The notes: generated from the sequence alone by a model not told the origin. Counted from the first letter of the stretch, positions 1-9,770 are shown. The stretch is 30,263 nt of DNA from JBLHKE01 sp047619485 (GCA_047619485.1 JBLHKE010000011.1:1-30263), one strand, 5' to 3'. Numbers and translations: made by a program.

Positions 1-863
1 ACGGGCGCACCAAAACCCTGTCGCACTACGGACCCGGACGCCCGATCCCCGCACTAAGCAACCCGCAGCAAATTTTCGATCGGCTGTTCCGGCCGTACGC
101 CGGCAAAGACCTCGCGCAGGTGCGCGCGGAGATGGCATGCCGGACATCGGTGCTCGATGTGGTGAAGGATCAATCCAAGAGTCTCAACCACCGTCTGGGC
201 AAAGCCGATCAGGAGAAGATGGAGGAATACCTCGATTCGATCCGCTCAGTGGAAAAGCGCATCGAGCGAAACACCGAGTGGACGCACCAGCCGCTTCCTG
301 CGGTGAACACCGAGGGGCTCAACCTCGCGGCGACCTACAAGGACCCGCAAGAGTATATCCGCTGCATGTATGACCTGCTCTACCTCGCCCTGCAGACCGA
401 CCTCACCCGGTATGCGAGCTTCATGCTGGAGAGCGAGAATTCGACCGCACACGCGGTGGGAAATTTCTCCAACACGGTACTGGGCTACAAGGGCAACACC
501 CACGACATCTCCCACAAGCGCCCGGCAGAATATTCGGGACAGTGGGATCACTGGCGCGCCGTCCAGCATGCCTACTTTCTCCAGCGGCTGCACGACACGC
601 CGGAAGGCGATGGCAACATGCTCGACCGCAGCGTCGTCCTGTGGGGATCGGCGCACCCGCACGCCGCGCACTCCACCAAAAACTACCCGATCCACCTTGC
701 CGGCGGCAAGGCGCTCGGCTTCAAGCACGGCAAGCTTCACAAGTTCGTCGGTAAAAAGAAGAAACCGCTCTCAAACCTGTTCGTCTCGATGCTCAACGCG
801 GTCGATGTGCCGACCGAAAAATTCGCCGACAGCACCGGCGAGATGACTGAACTGATCGGTTAG
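1..863 (+). CDS. DUF1552 domain-containing protein, C-terminal part (5' end outside window)
   Basis: The reading frame is open from position 3 with no start codon, so the gene begins upstream of the window. About 287 residues are visible. The first residues (KTLSHYGPGRPIP, then SNPQQIFDRLFRPY), the central H-rich stretch (THDISHKRPAEYSGQWDHW), the segment DRSVVLWGSAHPHAAHS and the end (VDVPTEKFADSTGEM) follow the usual layout of DUF1552 proteins. These are secreted proteins of unknown activity, abundant in Planctomycetota and Verrucomicrobiota and often encoded beside cytochrome-domain DUF1588/1592 proteins. The stop is TAG at 861-863, and the SGNH hydrolase starts 3 bases later, so the two are probably co-transcribed. 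Family assignment is firm; function is unknown. Confidence 0.85.
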   Translation, partial: GRTKTLSHYGPGRPIPALSNPQQIFDRLFRPYAGKDLAQVRAEMACRTSVLDVVKDQSKSLNHRLGKADQEKMEEYLDSIRSVEKRIERNTEWTHQPLPAVNTEGLNLAATYKDPQEYIRCMYDLLYLALQTDLTRYASFMLESENSTAHAVGNFSNTVLGYKGNTHDISHKRPAEYSGQWDHWRAVQHAYFLQRLHDTPEGDGNMLDRSVVLWGSAHPHAAHSTKNYPIHLAGGKALGFKHGKLHKFVGKKKKPLSNLFVSMLNAVDVPTEKFADSTGEMTELIG

Positions 864-866
864 GCC

Positions 867-1529
867 ATGCTTGTGATGAAGTGGCTCAGCTCATGCGTCG
901 TGGCGATTGGGATGATCGTGTCCGCGTCCGCGCAGGACGGAAAACCACGCGTGCTGATCCTCGGCGACAGCGTCACCAGGCAGTTCGCCCAAACGGCAGC
1001 CAAGGAATTGACCAAGCATGCGGAGATCGTAATTCCCAAAACCGACCCGGGCGACACCGGGACGGGCTTGGGGCGGCTCGATGATCTGCTCGGCACCGGC
1101 AAGTGGGATCTGATCCATTTCAATTTCGGATTTGCCGACCTGCGCTACAGGGATCCGGCGACCAAATCGATCCGCGCGATGAGCAAGCACGCCGGTGGCA
1201 TTCGTGCGTCGACGCCGCAGCAGTATGAGAAGAACCTGCGGGAGATCGTGGCGCGGCTCAAGGCGACTGGTGCGAAGCTGGTGTGGGCGAGTAGCACCCC
1301 GATCGGAGCTTCCAAATACGATAATCTCTACGACCCCGGCTCGGAGATCGACTACAACGCGATCGCCGCGAAAATCATGGCGGAGCACAAGGTTCCGATT
1401 AACGATCTAAACGCCTGGGTGCTGGCGAACGTGAAGAAGAGAACCGATCCCTTCTCGTTCAGAAACGTCCCCATCCACCAACCGGTCGTGGCGAGTATCG
1501 TCAAGGAGTTGGGTCTTCCAGAAAAATAG
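867..1529 (+). CDS. Secreted SGNH/GDSL-family hydrolase
   Basis: This 220-residue protein has a signal peptide (hydrophobic SSCVVAIGMIVSASA, cleavage likely after ASA near residue 22). The block I motif follows at once as RVLILGDSVTRQ, whose Ser is the expected nucleophile. A block like the GDSL Gly block is HFNFGFADLRY. The C-terminal FRNVPIHQPVVASIV sits where the catalytic His normally lies. Size and layout fit planctomycete/verrucomicrobial SGNH esterases that deacylate carbohydrates or lipids; the substrate cannot be told. ATG at 876 (MKWLSS) is an equally good start. The gene lies 3 bases after the DUF1552 gene and is probably in the same transcript. Confidence 0.82.
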   Translation: MLVMKWLSSCVVAIGMIVSASAQDGKPRVLILGDSVTRQFAQTAAKELTKHAEIVIPKTDPGDTGTGLGRLDDLLGTGKWDLIHFNFGFADLRYRDPATKSIRAMSKHAGGIRASTPQQYEKNLREIVARLKATGAKLVWASSTPIGASKYDNLYDPGSEIDYNAIAAKIMAEHKVPINDLNAWVLANVKKRTDPFSFRNVPIHQPVVASIVKELGLPEK

Positions 1530-1838
1530 CTCGCTCAAACACAAAGAGGTTTGAACCACGAATAGACACCGATGCACACGAATGGCACGGCACCCGATCC
1601 GCGGAACCACTGACATCGAAAAAGACAAGATCAGCGGATAGCTAACTGCTAACTGCCAATAGCTAAATCCAATTCCATTTTTCACAAACCTGATGAGTGC
1701 CAGCCTATCTCAAATGACTTAAGAGCCACTCGCAGCTATCCCCCTATCGCTCGGAAATTTTGTGCTCAACTGTTTCAGCCCCCCTGTTCATTTTTTCTGA
1801 TAGTGGTGCCTATTTTGTCTACGCTAGTCTATTCTCCC
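1530..1838. other. Non-coding stretch with dispersed-repeat-like sequence
   Basis: About 309 bases without a convincing gene. Around 1555-1600 there is an AACCACGAATAGACACC-type stretch with CACGAAT repeated 21 bases apart. Around 1640-1665 there is a small tandem run (GCTAACT twice, then a variant). Such stretches resemble low-complexity intergenic repeats of this group. The end of the interval should hold the promoter of the CotH-type gene, but I see no clear -35/-10 pair. Confidence 0.4.
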
Positions 1839-4800
1839 ATGATTCGAAAAACCTCCAGTATCCTGTTGGCCACCACTCTTGTGGCGCTATTTATCCCCGC
1901 TGCATTCGCCCAGACTGAGTTGCTCTCGGTCGAACTGAACCAAGATGACCAGGCGGGATTCGATCTCTGGCCCAGTGCCTTCACCGGTAATAGTTCGAGC
2001 GCGAGTTTCACCACCGATTCGCAAGCGACATCCGGAACGACGACGGTGATGATCGACACCAGCAGCACCTTCGCGCTGCCGGCAAACCGTGGCAGCACCG
2101 ATGGCAACCCCGCTGGTTACAACTACCAGCGGCTCTACGAAGACCTCCTGATCGCCGGCGGCCCAACCGGTTTCCTCACGCTCAATTTCAGTGGCCTCAA
2201 CGCCGACGCTCTCTATCAGTTGACTCTCTACGTCTGGGATCCGGGCTCTAACGACGCGTCTGACAAGGTGTGGACGATCACCGGGGGGAGCGGTGATCCG
2301 GCTTCGGCCGCGGTGAACTTCCAAGATCAGCTGGTCGATAACGATTCGTTCGCCATGGTGTTCGAAATCACGACGACCGCCAGCGGGACGTTCCAGCTAC
2401 GTAATACGGCGGGCCTACCGCAGTCGGCGATCAATGGCTTCAAGCTGGCCGTGAGCGAAACCGATCCAGACGCACCACCGGTCATCACCTCCCAGCCGAC
2501 CGGCACCTGGAACGGCGGTGAGGAGTTCGAGATCAAGGTCGTAGCGACGGGTTCCGACCCATTGGGCTACCAGTGGTTTCTCGATGGTCAGATCATCCCC
2601 GGCGCGAATTCGGACACCCTAACGCTCAACGCAGCTGGGTGGGATCAGGACGGCGACTACACGGTGCGGGTGACAAACCCGAACGGCTCGGTTGATTCGA
2701 ATGCGGCAGACATTACGATCGACATCCCAAAATTTCCGACGCGCGAGGAACTTACCTATGAATTACCCGGCCCAGCATCCCGCCGCAGCGGCATCGCCAT
2801 TTCTGAAATCCTCTACCACCCGGCGCAGCTCACCGATGGGCGCGAACTTGAGTTCGTCGAGTTGTACAATTCGCAGCCGTGGGCGGAGAACATTTCAGAC
2901 TGGCGGCTCAGCGGCGACATCGCGTTCACCTTTCCAGGCGGGACATCAGTGCCGGCGAATGGCTACCTGGTCGTCGCGCGTGTGCCTGCTGACGTGGAGG
3001 CCAAATTTGGGATCACCAACGTCGCTGGCCCGTGGACGAATAACCTTCCAAACGACGGCGGCAGGATCCGCCTCCGCAAGCCGTCCGACGCGATCGTACA
3101 ACAGGTCGACTACAACGATCGTGGGCTGTGGCCAGCCTCTGCTGACGGCACTGGGCACTCGCTCATTCTAGCGCGACCATCCTATGGCGAACGCGATGTG
3201 CGCGCCTGGGCAGCGAGCCACAGCATCGGCGGCTCGCCCGGCTCTGCAGACCCTGTGCCTGCAGACGAGCTCGACCAGGTGTTTGTCTCGGGAGTGCTGA
3301 GCAACTCCGAACCACCGCTCGAGGACTACATCGAACTGCGCAACGCGGCGCCGACTGCAATCAACCTCTCGGCCTGCACGCTGAGTGACGCACGCGACTC
3401 GCTAGCGCTTTTCACCATTCCCGATGCTACCTCGATTGCGGCCAACGGCACACTGCGCTTCAGTGAGAGCGAACTCGGTTTCGCACTCGATTCCCAAGGT
3501 GATGCGGTCTATCTGACCAACCCGGCTGCCACGCGGGTGCTCGATGCCGTGCTTCTCCCCGCCGCGAAGACGGACGTCGCATTCGCCCGTGCTCGCAGCG
3601 ACGCACCACTGCGGCCGATGTCAGCCCCTGAGGTGGTGATCAACGAGCTCATGTTCCACGCCCCGACACATGATGGGGCGGACGAGTGGGTCGAGCTGCA
3701 CAATCTAGGTGGCGTGGAGTTAGACTTAGGTGGCTGGACGTTCACCAATGGCATCGAATTCACATTCCCCGCTGACACGCAGATTGCGGCTGGAGGATTT
3801 TTGGTCGTCGCAAGTGATCGAGCACAAACACTAGCAAACCACCCGACACTCGACCCGGCGATCGTATTGGGGGACTACGGCGGTAGCCTCTCGAACGGTG
3901 GCGAGCGGGTGGAACTATCCCGTATCGAGGATGCGGTGCTGGTGCCCGAGGACGCGATCTCTTTCGCGGAGTCCGATCGATGGCATCGCTTCGCAGATGG
4001 ACGCGGAGCAACGCTCGAGCGACTCGACCCGAACGGCGATTCACTCGCCGCGTCGAACTGGGCGGACAGCGACGAGTCTGCCAAGGCGGACTGGACGACA
4101 GTCGAGTTCACCGGGACTCTCGCCCACGGCAATTCCGCCGCGGCGGCGAACCAACTACAGATGTTCCTAATGGGAGCCGGAGAGGCGCTGGTCGACAGCG
4201 TTGAGGTGATCCCAGACGGCGGCTCCAACGTGTTGCCCAACGGTGATTTCGAAAGCGGTGTGAACGGCTGGTTCTTCCAGGGGAACCAGCGTGATTCCAA
4301 GCTCGAGGTGGGCGGTGCTTTTGGAGGATCCAACTCACTGCGTCTGATTGCGACCAAGCGCGGCGACCCGGGGCCGAACCGCGCGCGTGCGCCACTCAGC
4401 CAGGCCTTGTCCTCTGGATCGCGGGCGACCCTGCGAGCACGCGTGCGCTGGCTCGCCGGTCACCCGGAATTTCTCATGCGCCTGAGAGGCAACTGGCTCG
4501 AGGCACCTGGTCGGCTCGAGGTGCCCAGCAACCTCGGCACACCCGGGGCAGCTAATAGCAGGGCAGTCGCAAATGCCGGTCCACACATCGACCTCGTGAC
4601 GCACCGCCCTCTGCTGCCGGAGGCGGACGAGGACATCAACGTGTATGCACAGGTCGGAGACACGGACGGCGTCGGCGACGTGACGCTGAGTTACCGAATT
4701 GATCCCTTTGAGAGTCTTTTCAACCTCCCGATGACAGACGACGGTCTCGGTGCAGATCTTTCGCCCGGCGACGGCATTTATTCTGCGGCCATCCCGGGAC

Positions 4801-6989
4801 AGAACAGCGGCACGCTAATCGCGTTTCAAGTTCTCGCCGACGATGCGAAAACAGCCCCGGCCGCTGCGGTTTTTCCACCCGCAGGCGATTGCCTAGTGCG
4901 CGTCGGCGAACCTGCGGGCGAACCGTCATTCGGCAGCTATCGCATCTGGATCACGCAGGCGTCAGTGAACGACTGGGACTCGCAACCCTTCCGCGCCAAC
5001 AACCCCTACCCGATCACCTTCATCTACAACGACGCGCGCCCGATCTACGCGGCGGGCGCCCATTACGGTGGCAACAAGGACTCACACGGTGACCCATTGA
5101 CCGGCGCGGTCTCGTACGACGTCATCCTGCCTCCGAACGAGGAGATTCTCGGTGCGGGAAAACTAACCTTCGACTACCCGGTGCGCGATGCGACCAACCA
5201 GCGCGAGCAATTGCAGCACTGGTTCGCCGACCAGCTGCGCCTGCCGACCCTGCACCGCCGCGACATCTACCTCTACATGAACGGCAGCCGGCGGCTCAAC
5301 ATTTACCACGATGCGGAGCAGCCTGACGGAGTGGTCGCCGAATCGCATTTCCCTGGTGAACAGGGCGAGTTATTCAAGACCAGCAACGACAACGAGACGA
5401 CCGATTCAGGCACGCGCATCCGCCCCTTCGTGCGCAACATCATTGACGTTTTCGAAGCCGACGGAGAGATCCGTGCGGCACGCTACCGCTGGACGACAGG
5501 TGCCCGAGCACGCGGCAGCCGCACCCGATTGGATGACACCAGCATCATCGAACTGATGCAGCGCGCCGACAACACCGGCCCGGACTATGAGACTCAGCTC
5601 GCCGAGATCATCGACATGGAAAACTGGATGCGCACCTGGGCACTGATCGACCTCGGTTCGTTCTGGGACTCCTTCGGCAATACCAACTTCAAGAACACCT
5701 ATCTCTACAAGCCGCAGAACGATGGTTGGGTGCAGTTCGTGTGGGACATGGACGTCGGTCTCGGGGTGGATGGCCGAGACCCGCCCAATCAGGTGCTATT
5801 CCCAAGCAACGTCGATGCCAACCTCAAGAGGATGTATGAGACGCCCGCCTTCATCCGCTCCTACTGGCGTGCAATGGACGAGGCACTCGACACCTTCTTC
5901 TCCGGCGCGTCGGTGACACCACTTCTGGAGTCTAAGCGGGTTGCTTACCAGGCGGCGGGTCTCAACTTCACGTCTCCATTCGTCCCGAGCGGCGCGGGCC
6001 GCTCCATCACCGATTTTATCGACATCCGCGCTGCCTTTATCCAGCCGCAGCTCGACGCGGTCAACGAAACCTTCGATGTGATTGCACCAGCGGATGGCAG
6101 CTCGACCGCACGGCAGATAATAGGCCTGTCCGGGACAGCACCGGTCGCCGCCGCGAGCATCGAGGTAAATGGCATTCCGCTAGAGCTAGACTGGACATCG
6201 GTCGGCGATTGGAAGACGCGGTTTGTCTTGCGACCAGGTGAGAATACCCTAACCGTGCGCGCGCTCGGATCCGATGGGTCAGAAATTGCGCGCCAGGTCC
6301 TGACCGTCACTTCCACCAACAACGCCGGATGGCCCGGGATCCAGATCAACGAGTGGATGGCCTCGAATCAAAGCAGCCTCGCCGACCCTGCCGACGGCAA
6401 TTTCGACGACTGGATCGAGCTGCGCAATCCGGACGGCGAAACGGCCGACCTCTCCGGCTGGTTCCTCAGTGATGATCCGCTCGAGCCGTTCAAGTTTGCG
6501 ATCCCCCAAGGCTTCAATATTTTCGCAGGCGGATTCTTGCTCGTCTGGGCTGATGACGAGTCTGCACAGAACGACTTGGCAACGCGTCCAGACCTGCACG
6601 TCGGCTTCAAGCTCGGTGGCGGCGGCGAAAGTATCCTGCTGTCAGCTCCCGATGGCACGCTGGTCGATCAGGTCGATTTCGGGCAACAGTCGCCGGACAA
6701 GAGCATGGGTCGTTCCGCTGGGGAAATTGTCGCGCTTGCCTCCCCCACCCCCGGAGTCGCCAACGGTGCCGCGGCCATCGATCCGTCTGCATCTTTCACA
6801 CTCGACGGCACCACGCTAACCTTCACGATCGTCGCAGAGCCAGGCTTTCTCTACGTAGCAGAGACCAGCGGCGACCTACTCAACTGGGAGCCCCTCGGAG
6901 CGAGCAAGTTGGCGGAGGGAAATACGCTTGAGTTCACCGACACCCTCGCTATTAGCCGCCGCTTCTACCGGTTTCGCAGGACGCCGTAA
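1839..6989 (+). CDS. Giant secreted lamin-tail / CotH-type protein
   Basis: I chose ATG 1839 because it begins a clean signal peptide (MIRKTSSILLATTLVALF, cleavage near AFAQ); the upstream GTG at 1803 would add 12 unlikely residues. Length is 1716 residues. Approximate order: N-terminal beta domain 30-205; Ig-like domain 214-290 (VITSQP, YQWFLDG, GDYTVRVTN); lamin-tail domain 319-460 (ISEILYHP, EFVELYN); a degenerate lamin-tail near 490 (DYIELRN); lamin-tail 599-710 (VVINELMFHAP); carbohydrate-binding-like 797-880 (NGDFESGVNGWFFQG); CotH-like region 1030-1355 ending FVWDMDVGLG; beta domain near 1417-1480; lamin-tail from 1502 (INEWMASNQ, DWIELRN); C-terminal module with WEPLG and RRFYRFR. CotH proteins are atypical kinases; here only the WDMD-type acidic motif is convincing, so activity is uncertain. 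It is probably a cell-surface or extracellular adhesion protein. Confidence 0.85.
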   Translation: MIRKTSSILLATTLVALFIPAAFAQTELLSVELNQDDQAGFDLWPSAFTGNSSSASFTTDSQATSGTTTVMIDTSSTFALPANRGSTDGNPAGYNYQRLYEDLLIAGGPTGFLTLNFSGLNADALYQLTLYVWDPGSNDASDKVWTITGGSGDPASAAVNFQDQLVDNDSFAMVFEITTTASGTFQLRNTAGLPQSAINGFKLAVSETDPDAPPVITSQPTGTWNGGEEFEIKVVATGSDPLGYQWFLDGQIIPGANSDTLTLNAAGWDQDGDYTVRVTNPNGSVDSNAADITIDIPKFPTREELTYELPGPASRRSGIAISEILYHPAQLTDGRELEFVELYNSQPWAENISDWRLSGDIAFTFPGGTSVPANGYLVVARVPADVEAKFGITNVAGPWTNNLPNDGGRIRLRKPSDAIVQQVDYNDRGLWPASADGTGHSLILARPSYGERDVRAWAASHSIGGSPGSADPVPADELDQVFVSGVLSNSEPPLEDYIELRNAAPTAINLSACTLSDARDSLALFTIPDATSIAANGTLRFSESELGFALDSQGDAVYLTNPAATRVLDAVLLPAAKTDVAFARARSDAPLRPMSAPEVVINELMFHAPTHDGADEWVELHNLGGVELDLGGWTFTNGIEFTFPADTQIAAGGFLVVASDRAQTLANHPTLDPAIVLGDYGGSLSNGGERVELSRIEDAVLVPEDAISFAESDRWHRFADGRGATLERLDPNGDSLAASNWADSDESAKADWTTVEFTGTLAHGNSAAAANQLQMFLMGAGEALVDSVEVIPDGGSNVLPNGDFESGVNGWFFQGNQRDSKLEVGGAFGGSNSLRLIATKRGDPGPNRARAPLSQALSSGSRATLRARVRWLAGHPEFLMRLRGNWLEAPGRLEVPSNLGTPGAANSRAVANAGPHIDLVTHRPLLPEADEDINVYAQVGDTDGVGDVTLSYRIDPFESLFNLPMTDDGLGADLSPGDGIYSAAIPGQNSGTLIAFQVLADDAKTAPAAAVFPPAGDCLVRVGEPAGEPSFGSYRIWITQASVNDWDSQPFRANNPYPITFIYNDARPIYAAGAHYGGNKDSHGDPLTGAVSYDVILPPNEEILGAGKLTFDYPVRDATNQREQLQHWFADQLRLPTLHRRDIYLYMNGSRRLNIYHDAEQPDGVVAESHFPGEQGELFKTSNDNETTDSGTRIRPFVRNIIDVFEADGEIRAARYRWTTGARARGSRTRLDDTSIIELMQRADNTGPDYETQLAEIIDMENWMRTWALIDLGSFWDSFGNTNFKNTYLYKPQNDGWVQFVWDMDVGLGVDGRDPPNQVLFPSNVDANLKRMYETPAFIRSYWRAMDEALDTFFSGASVTPLLESKRVAYQAAGLNFTSPFVPSGAGRSITDFIDIRAAFIQPQLDAVNETFDVIAPADGSSTARQIIGLSGTAPVAAASIEVNGIPLELDWTSVGDWKTRFVLRPGENTLTVRALGSDGSEIARQVLTVTSTNNAGWPGIQINEWMASNQSSLADPADGNFDDWIELRNPDGETADLSGWFLSDDPLEPFKFAIPQGFNIFAGGFLLVWADDESAQNDLATRPDLHVGFKLGGGGESILLSAPDGTLVDQVDFGQQSPDKSMGRSAGEIVALASPTPGVANGAAAIDPSASFTLDGTTLTFTIVAEPGFLYVAETSGDLLNWEPLGASKLAEGNTLEFTDTLAISRRFYRFRRTP

Positions 6990-7086
6990 GCGCTAGCTCA
7001 AGGTTACTAATTTAAGAACTTCAGCGGATCGTTCTAGTGACCAAGTCGAGGAGAAAAATAGAGAGTCAGGTGAGATTTCGTAGCAG

Positions 7087-7152
7087 CCACGGAGTGCAAC
7101 TCCGTTCTACTTTTCAGGCGCTCCGCGCGTAGCAAGGAGTTGCACTCCGTGG
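7087..7152. repeat. REP-like double palindrome
   Basis: Two 17-base arms, CCACGGAGTGCAACTCC at 7087-7103 and its exact reverse complement at 7136-7152, are separated by 32 bases. The left arm region is itself a short hairpin (ACGGAGT, GCA, ACTCCGT at 7089-7105). It lies between the convergent CotH-type (+) and MFS (-) genes, so it may act as a bidirectional terminator or be a repetitive extragenic palindrome. Confidence 0.65.
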
Positions 7153-7215
7153 GCGGCAGCTGAATCGCTCAGTGCCTTCTTGATTCCCAAAGACTCGGCT
7201 TAAAAGTCCCTCGCG

Positions 7216-8529
7216 CTAGGTTGGCTCGGTGGGTTTGCTAAACGTAAGAGCGAAAGGGACGGCACACAGGCAAAGGACGGTTGCCGTGATTGCGAGGGCG
7301 GAGAGATCAAGAGTCCCATGGCGGTAGGCCAAGCCGCCCAGCAGCGCGACGCCAATCGCGCTCGCGATGCGGGCGGCGGTGCTGTTGAGACCGGAGGCCA
7401 GGCCGTGTTGATCGGTTGGAACACTCTGCATGATTGTAGCGCTGAGCGGCGCGGCACAAAAGCCAAGACCGATGCCTAGAAAAGCCAGCGGGACGAGGAT
7501 CCCGAGCGGGTGCTCAGTGAAACCTGGCCAGAGGAGGGTGCTGAATCCAATTGCGGAGATGAGGGCACCGATGGCGAGCGGCCAGCGTGGTCCGCGCTGG
7601 TCGAGGAATTTGCCGGCGAATGGCGAGATGCAGGCGATAAGGACGATCGATGGGAGTTGCAGTAGCCCGGCGATGGCAGGTGCGAAGCCGAGTGAATCGA
7701 TGAGAAACGTCGGTAGAAGGTAGGTGAATCCGCCCCAAGCGGAATAGACGAGGAGGGAAATGCTGGTCGCGGAGGTGAGGTGTCTGGAAGTAAAAAGAGT
7801 AGGTGCCAGCAGTGGGTGAGAGGTCGACCTTTCGCGAAAATAGAAGAGCGCGACGAAGACGATCGCGGCAACGGCGATGAGGGGGCGGTCGATCAGTGCC
7901 CAGGATAGCGAGGCGAGTGCAGCAGCCAGCAAGAAAGCTCCAATCCAGTCGAGGCGGTGAGATCGCTCCGCGCGAGGAGGGTCGGCGGAGGTGCGAGTGA
8001 GGGTGATGAAGAATGCGAGGGCAGCGAGCGGAGCGTTGATGAAAAACACGCCACGCCACAGGCCATATTGCACGACGAGCCCACCGACGACTGGCCCGAG
8101 GGCCGTGGCAATGATGGTGAACATGCTCCACAGCCCGATCGCGCGCCCGAGGGAGTGACCGGGTGTCGCCCGCGCGATCATCGCGAGGCTGCCCGGGATC
8201 ATGATGGCTGCGCCAAGGCCTTGGGCGGTTCGCATGATGATGAGCGTGGCGGTGTCGGGTGCGAATCCGCAGGCGACGGAAGCAATGCCGAACAGGGCGA
8301 TTCCGATGAGGAACAGTCGCCGCGTGCCATAGCGGTCGCCCAGCGAACCGCCGATGAGGAGAAGCGCCGCAAGGGGGATGGCATAGGCGTTGTGAATCCA
8401 CAGCAGGGCAGAGTCATCGGCCGAAAACGCGTTGCGCAAGTCCGGCAGCGCCACGGTGAGGGCGGTCGTATCGATGAATGCCATGCCGGCGGCGATCGCG
8501 GCAGCTGCGATCGTCCAGTTGCGGTTCAT
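7216..8529 (-). CDS. MFS transporter, DHA2 (EmrB/QacA-like) drug-exporter type
   Basis: This 437-residue polytopic membrane protein starts MNRNWTIAAAAIAAGMAF. After TM1 comes the D1-type motif FIDTTALTVALPDL. The loop 2-3 motif A is GGSLGDRYGTRR, with the RTAQGLGAA segment after it. The antiporter motif C is ALGPVVGGLVV in TM5. These mark a proton-driven antiporter of the DHA2 group. At 437 residues it is shorter than classic 14-TM members (about 500), so 12-13 helices are more likely. The start codon overlaps the stop of the upstream P450 by ATGA (8526-8529), implying translational coupling. It probably exports the product or substrate of that P450; substrate unknown. Confidence 0.88.
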   Translation of the reverse strand: MNRNWTIAAAAIAAGMAFIDTTALTVALPDLRNAFSADDSALLWIHNAYAIPLAALLLIGGSLGDRYGTRRLFLIGIALFGIASVACGFAPDTATLIIMRTAQGLGAAIMIPGSLAMIARATPGHSLGRAIGLWSMFTIIATALGPVVGGLVVQYGLWRGVFFINAPLAALAFFITLTRTSADPPRAERSHRLDWIGAFLLAAALASLSWALIDRPLIAVAAIVFVALFYFRERSTSHPLLAPTLFTSRHLTSATSISLLVYSAWGGFTYLLPTFLIDSLGFAPAIAGLLQLPSIVLIACISPFAGKFLDQRGPRWPLAIGALISAIGFSTLLWPGFTEHPLGILVPLAFLGIGLGFCAAPLSATIMQSVPTDQHGLASGLNSTAARIASAIGVALLGGLAYRHGTLDLSALAITATVLCLCAVPFALTFSKPTEPT

Positions 8530-9755
8530 GAGCCGGCGCGCGGGCGAATTTTCAGTGTTAGTCCCCCACGGACTCGCAAGGTAATAGCGGGCTCGGGTTC
8601 GGCAGCGGTGTTCGAGAAGGGAGAGAACTCGAACTGTGACAAAAGCTTCGAGGCGATGATCTTGGCTTCCATGAGGGCGAATTCCTGGCCGATGCAGACG
8701 CGCGGGCCTAGACCAAATGGAAGATAGGCGGCGGGTGGTGGGCTGAGGAAGCGATCGGGATCGAACGTGTCGGAATTTTCCCAGAATTCGCGGTGGCGGT
8801 GAACCGTGTAAGTGCAGATGAACACCGGCGCACCCGCAGGGATACGGTAGCCAGCAACCTCGTCGTCATCGATTGCATGGCGCTCGATTATCCAGATTGG
8901 TGGCGAGAGGCGCAGGGTTTCTTGCAAGGCACGATCGAGTGCATCCGGATCACTGGCGCAGCGCGATTGTTCCTCCAAGTTGCCTGCAAGGTGCGCGAAA
9001 AGCCAAGTAAGGGCGTTGGCGGTGGTCTCGTGGCCGGCGATGAGAAAGTTGATAGACTCGTTTCTAAGCTCGGTATCATCGTACTCTCCGGCGCGCATCA
9101 TTGTTAGGAGATTAGGAGCCTGCTCGTCATCAGGCAGAGATGAGAGAATGCCAGTCACGAGTGAGTCGATCTCGCGCATCGCAGATTTGAACCTTCTTGA
9201 TTTCAATCCCATGAGAGTCCCAAAGCGCGCAAACGTTGCACTCAGAACCCGAGCGATGGGAGCCTCGAGGGCGACGACGGTCGACTCTGGCAGATCGGCC
9301 CCAAATAGGGCGCGGGTGACGATTCGGAAAGTCGTGTGCATCATCGCGCTGGAGGCATCGAACTGATCGAGCGGGCGGATGCGAGTCACCAGCGCATCGG
9401 TCTCCGCCTGCATGGCGGCGGCGAAGCCCTCGATGACGCGGTGGTGGAATGCCGGTTGTAAAATCCGGCGCCGGCGCTGCCACTCCTCGCCGTTGGAAGT
9501 TAGCAGCGACTCGCCGCAAATATCGCTGAGAAAGCGGGTGCTACGCGTGTCCTTGTCGTAGTTTTTGGCATTTTTCTTCAGGATTTGAACGATGTCGTCT
9601 GGGTGGTTGACGAGAAAAACATCGCGTGGCCCGAGCTTGAATCGGACGATATCGCCGTGGTCGCGCACACTTTGCGAGAGCAGGCCAAGGACATCACGGC
9701 GGAATGCCGGGAGATGACCGATGATGGGGATAAATGGTGGTCCGGGCGGTTTCAT
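8526..9755 (-). CDS. Cytochrome P450 monooxygenase
   Basis: About 409 residues from ATG 9755 (MKPPGPPFIPIIGHLPAF). A TTG at 9770 would add five residues; it has GGAAG just upstream, so the start is not settled. The proline-rich hinge PPGPP is at the N terminus. The oxygen-activating I-helix motif is AGHETTAN (240-247), the K-helix ExxR is ETLR (279-282), and the haem-binding loop is FGLGPRVCIG with ligand Cys354. No transmembrane anchor is evident, as usual for soluble bacterial P450s. The sequence style is that of bacterial CYP enzymes acting on fatty acids or terpenoid-like compounds, but the substrate cannot be read from it. No ferredoxin or reductase gene is adjacent. It forms an ATGA-overlapping pair with the downstream MFS gene. 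Confidence 0.92.
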   Translation of the reverse strand: MKPPGPPFIPIIGHLPAFRRDVLGLLSQSVRDHGDIVRFKLGPRDVFLVNHPDDIVQILKKNAKNYDKDTRSTRFLSDICGESLLTSNGEEWQRRRRILQPAFHHRVIEGFAAAMQAETDALVTRIRPLDQFDASSAMMHTTFRIVTRALFGADLPESTVVALEAPIARVLSATFARFGTLMGLKSRRFKSAMREIDSLVTGILSSLPDDEQAPNLLTMMRAGEYDDTELRNESINFLIAGHETTANALTWLFAHLAGNLEEQSRCASDPDALDRALQETLRLSPPIWIIERHAIDDDEVAGYRIPAGAPVFICTYTVHRHREFWENSDTFDPDRFLSPPPAAYLPFGLGPRVCIGQEFALMEAKIIASKLLSQFEFSPFSNTAAEPEPAITLRVRGGLTLKIRPRAGS

Positions 9756-9770
9756 GTTTGCGATGTCCAA

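Noticed and set aside
7957..8727. 256-residue frame antisense to the MFS/P450 genes
   Set aside because: Low-complexity, charged composition, no family resemblance, and fully covered by two well-supported genes on the other strand.
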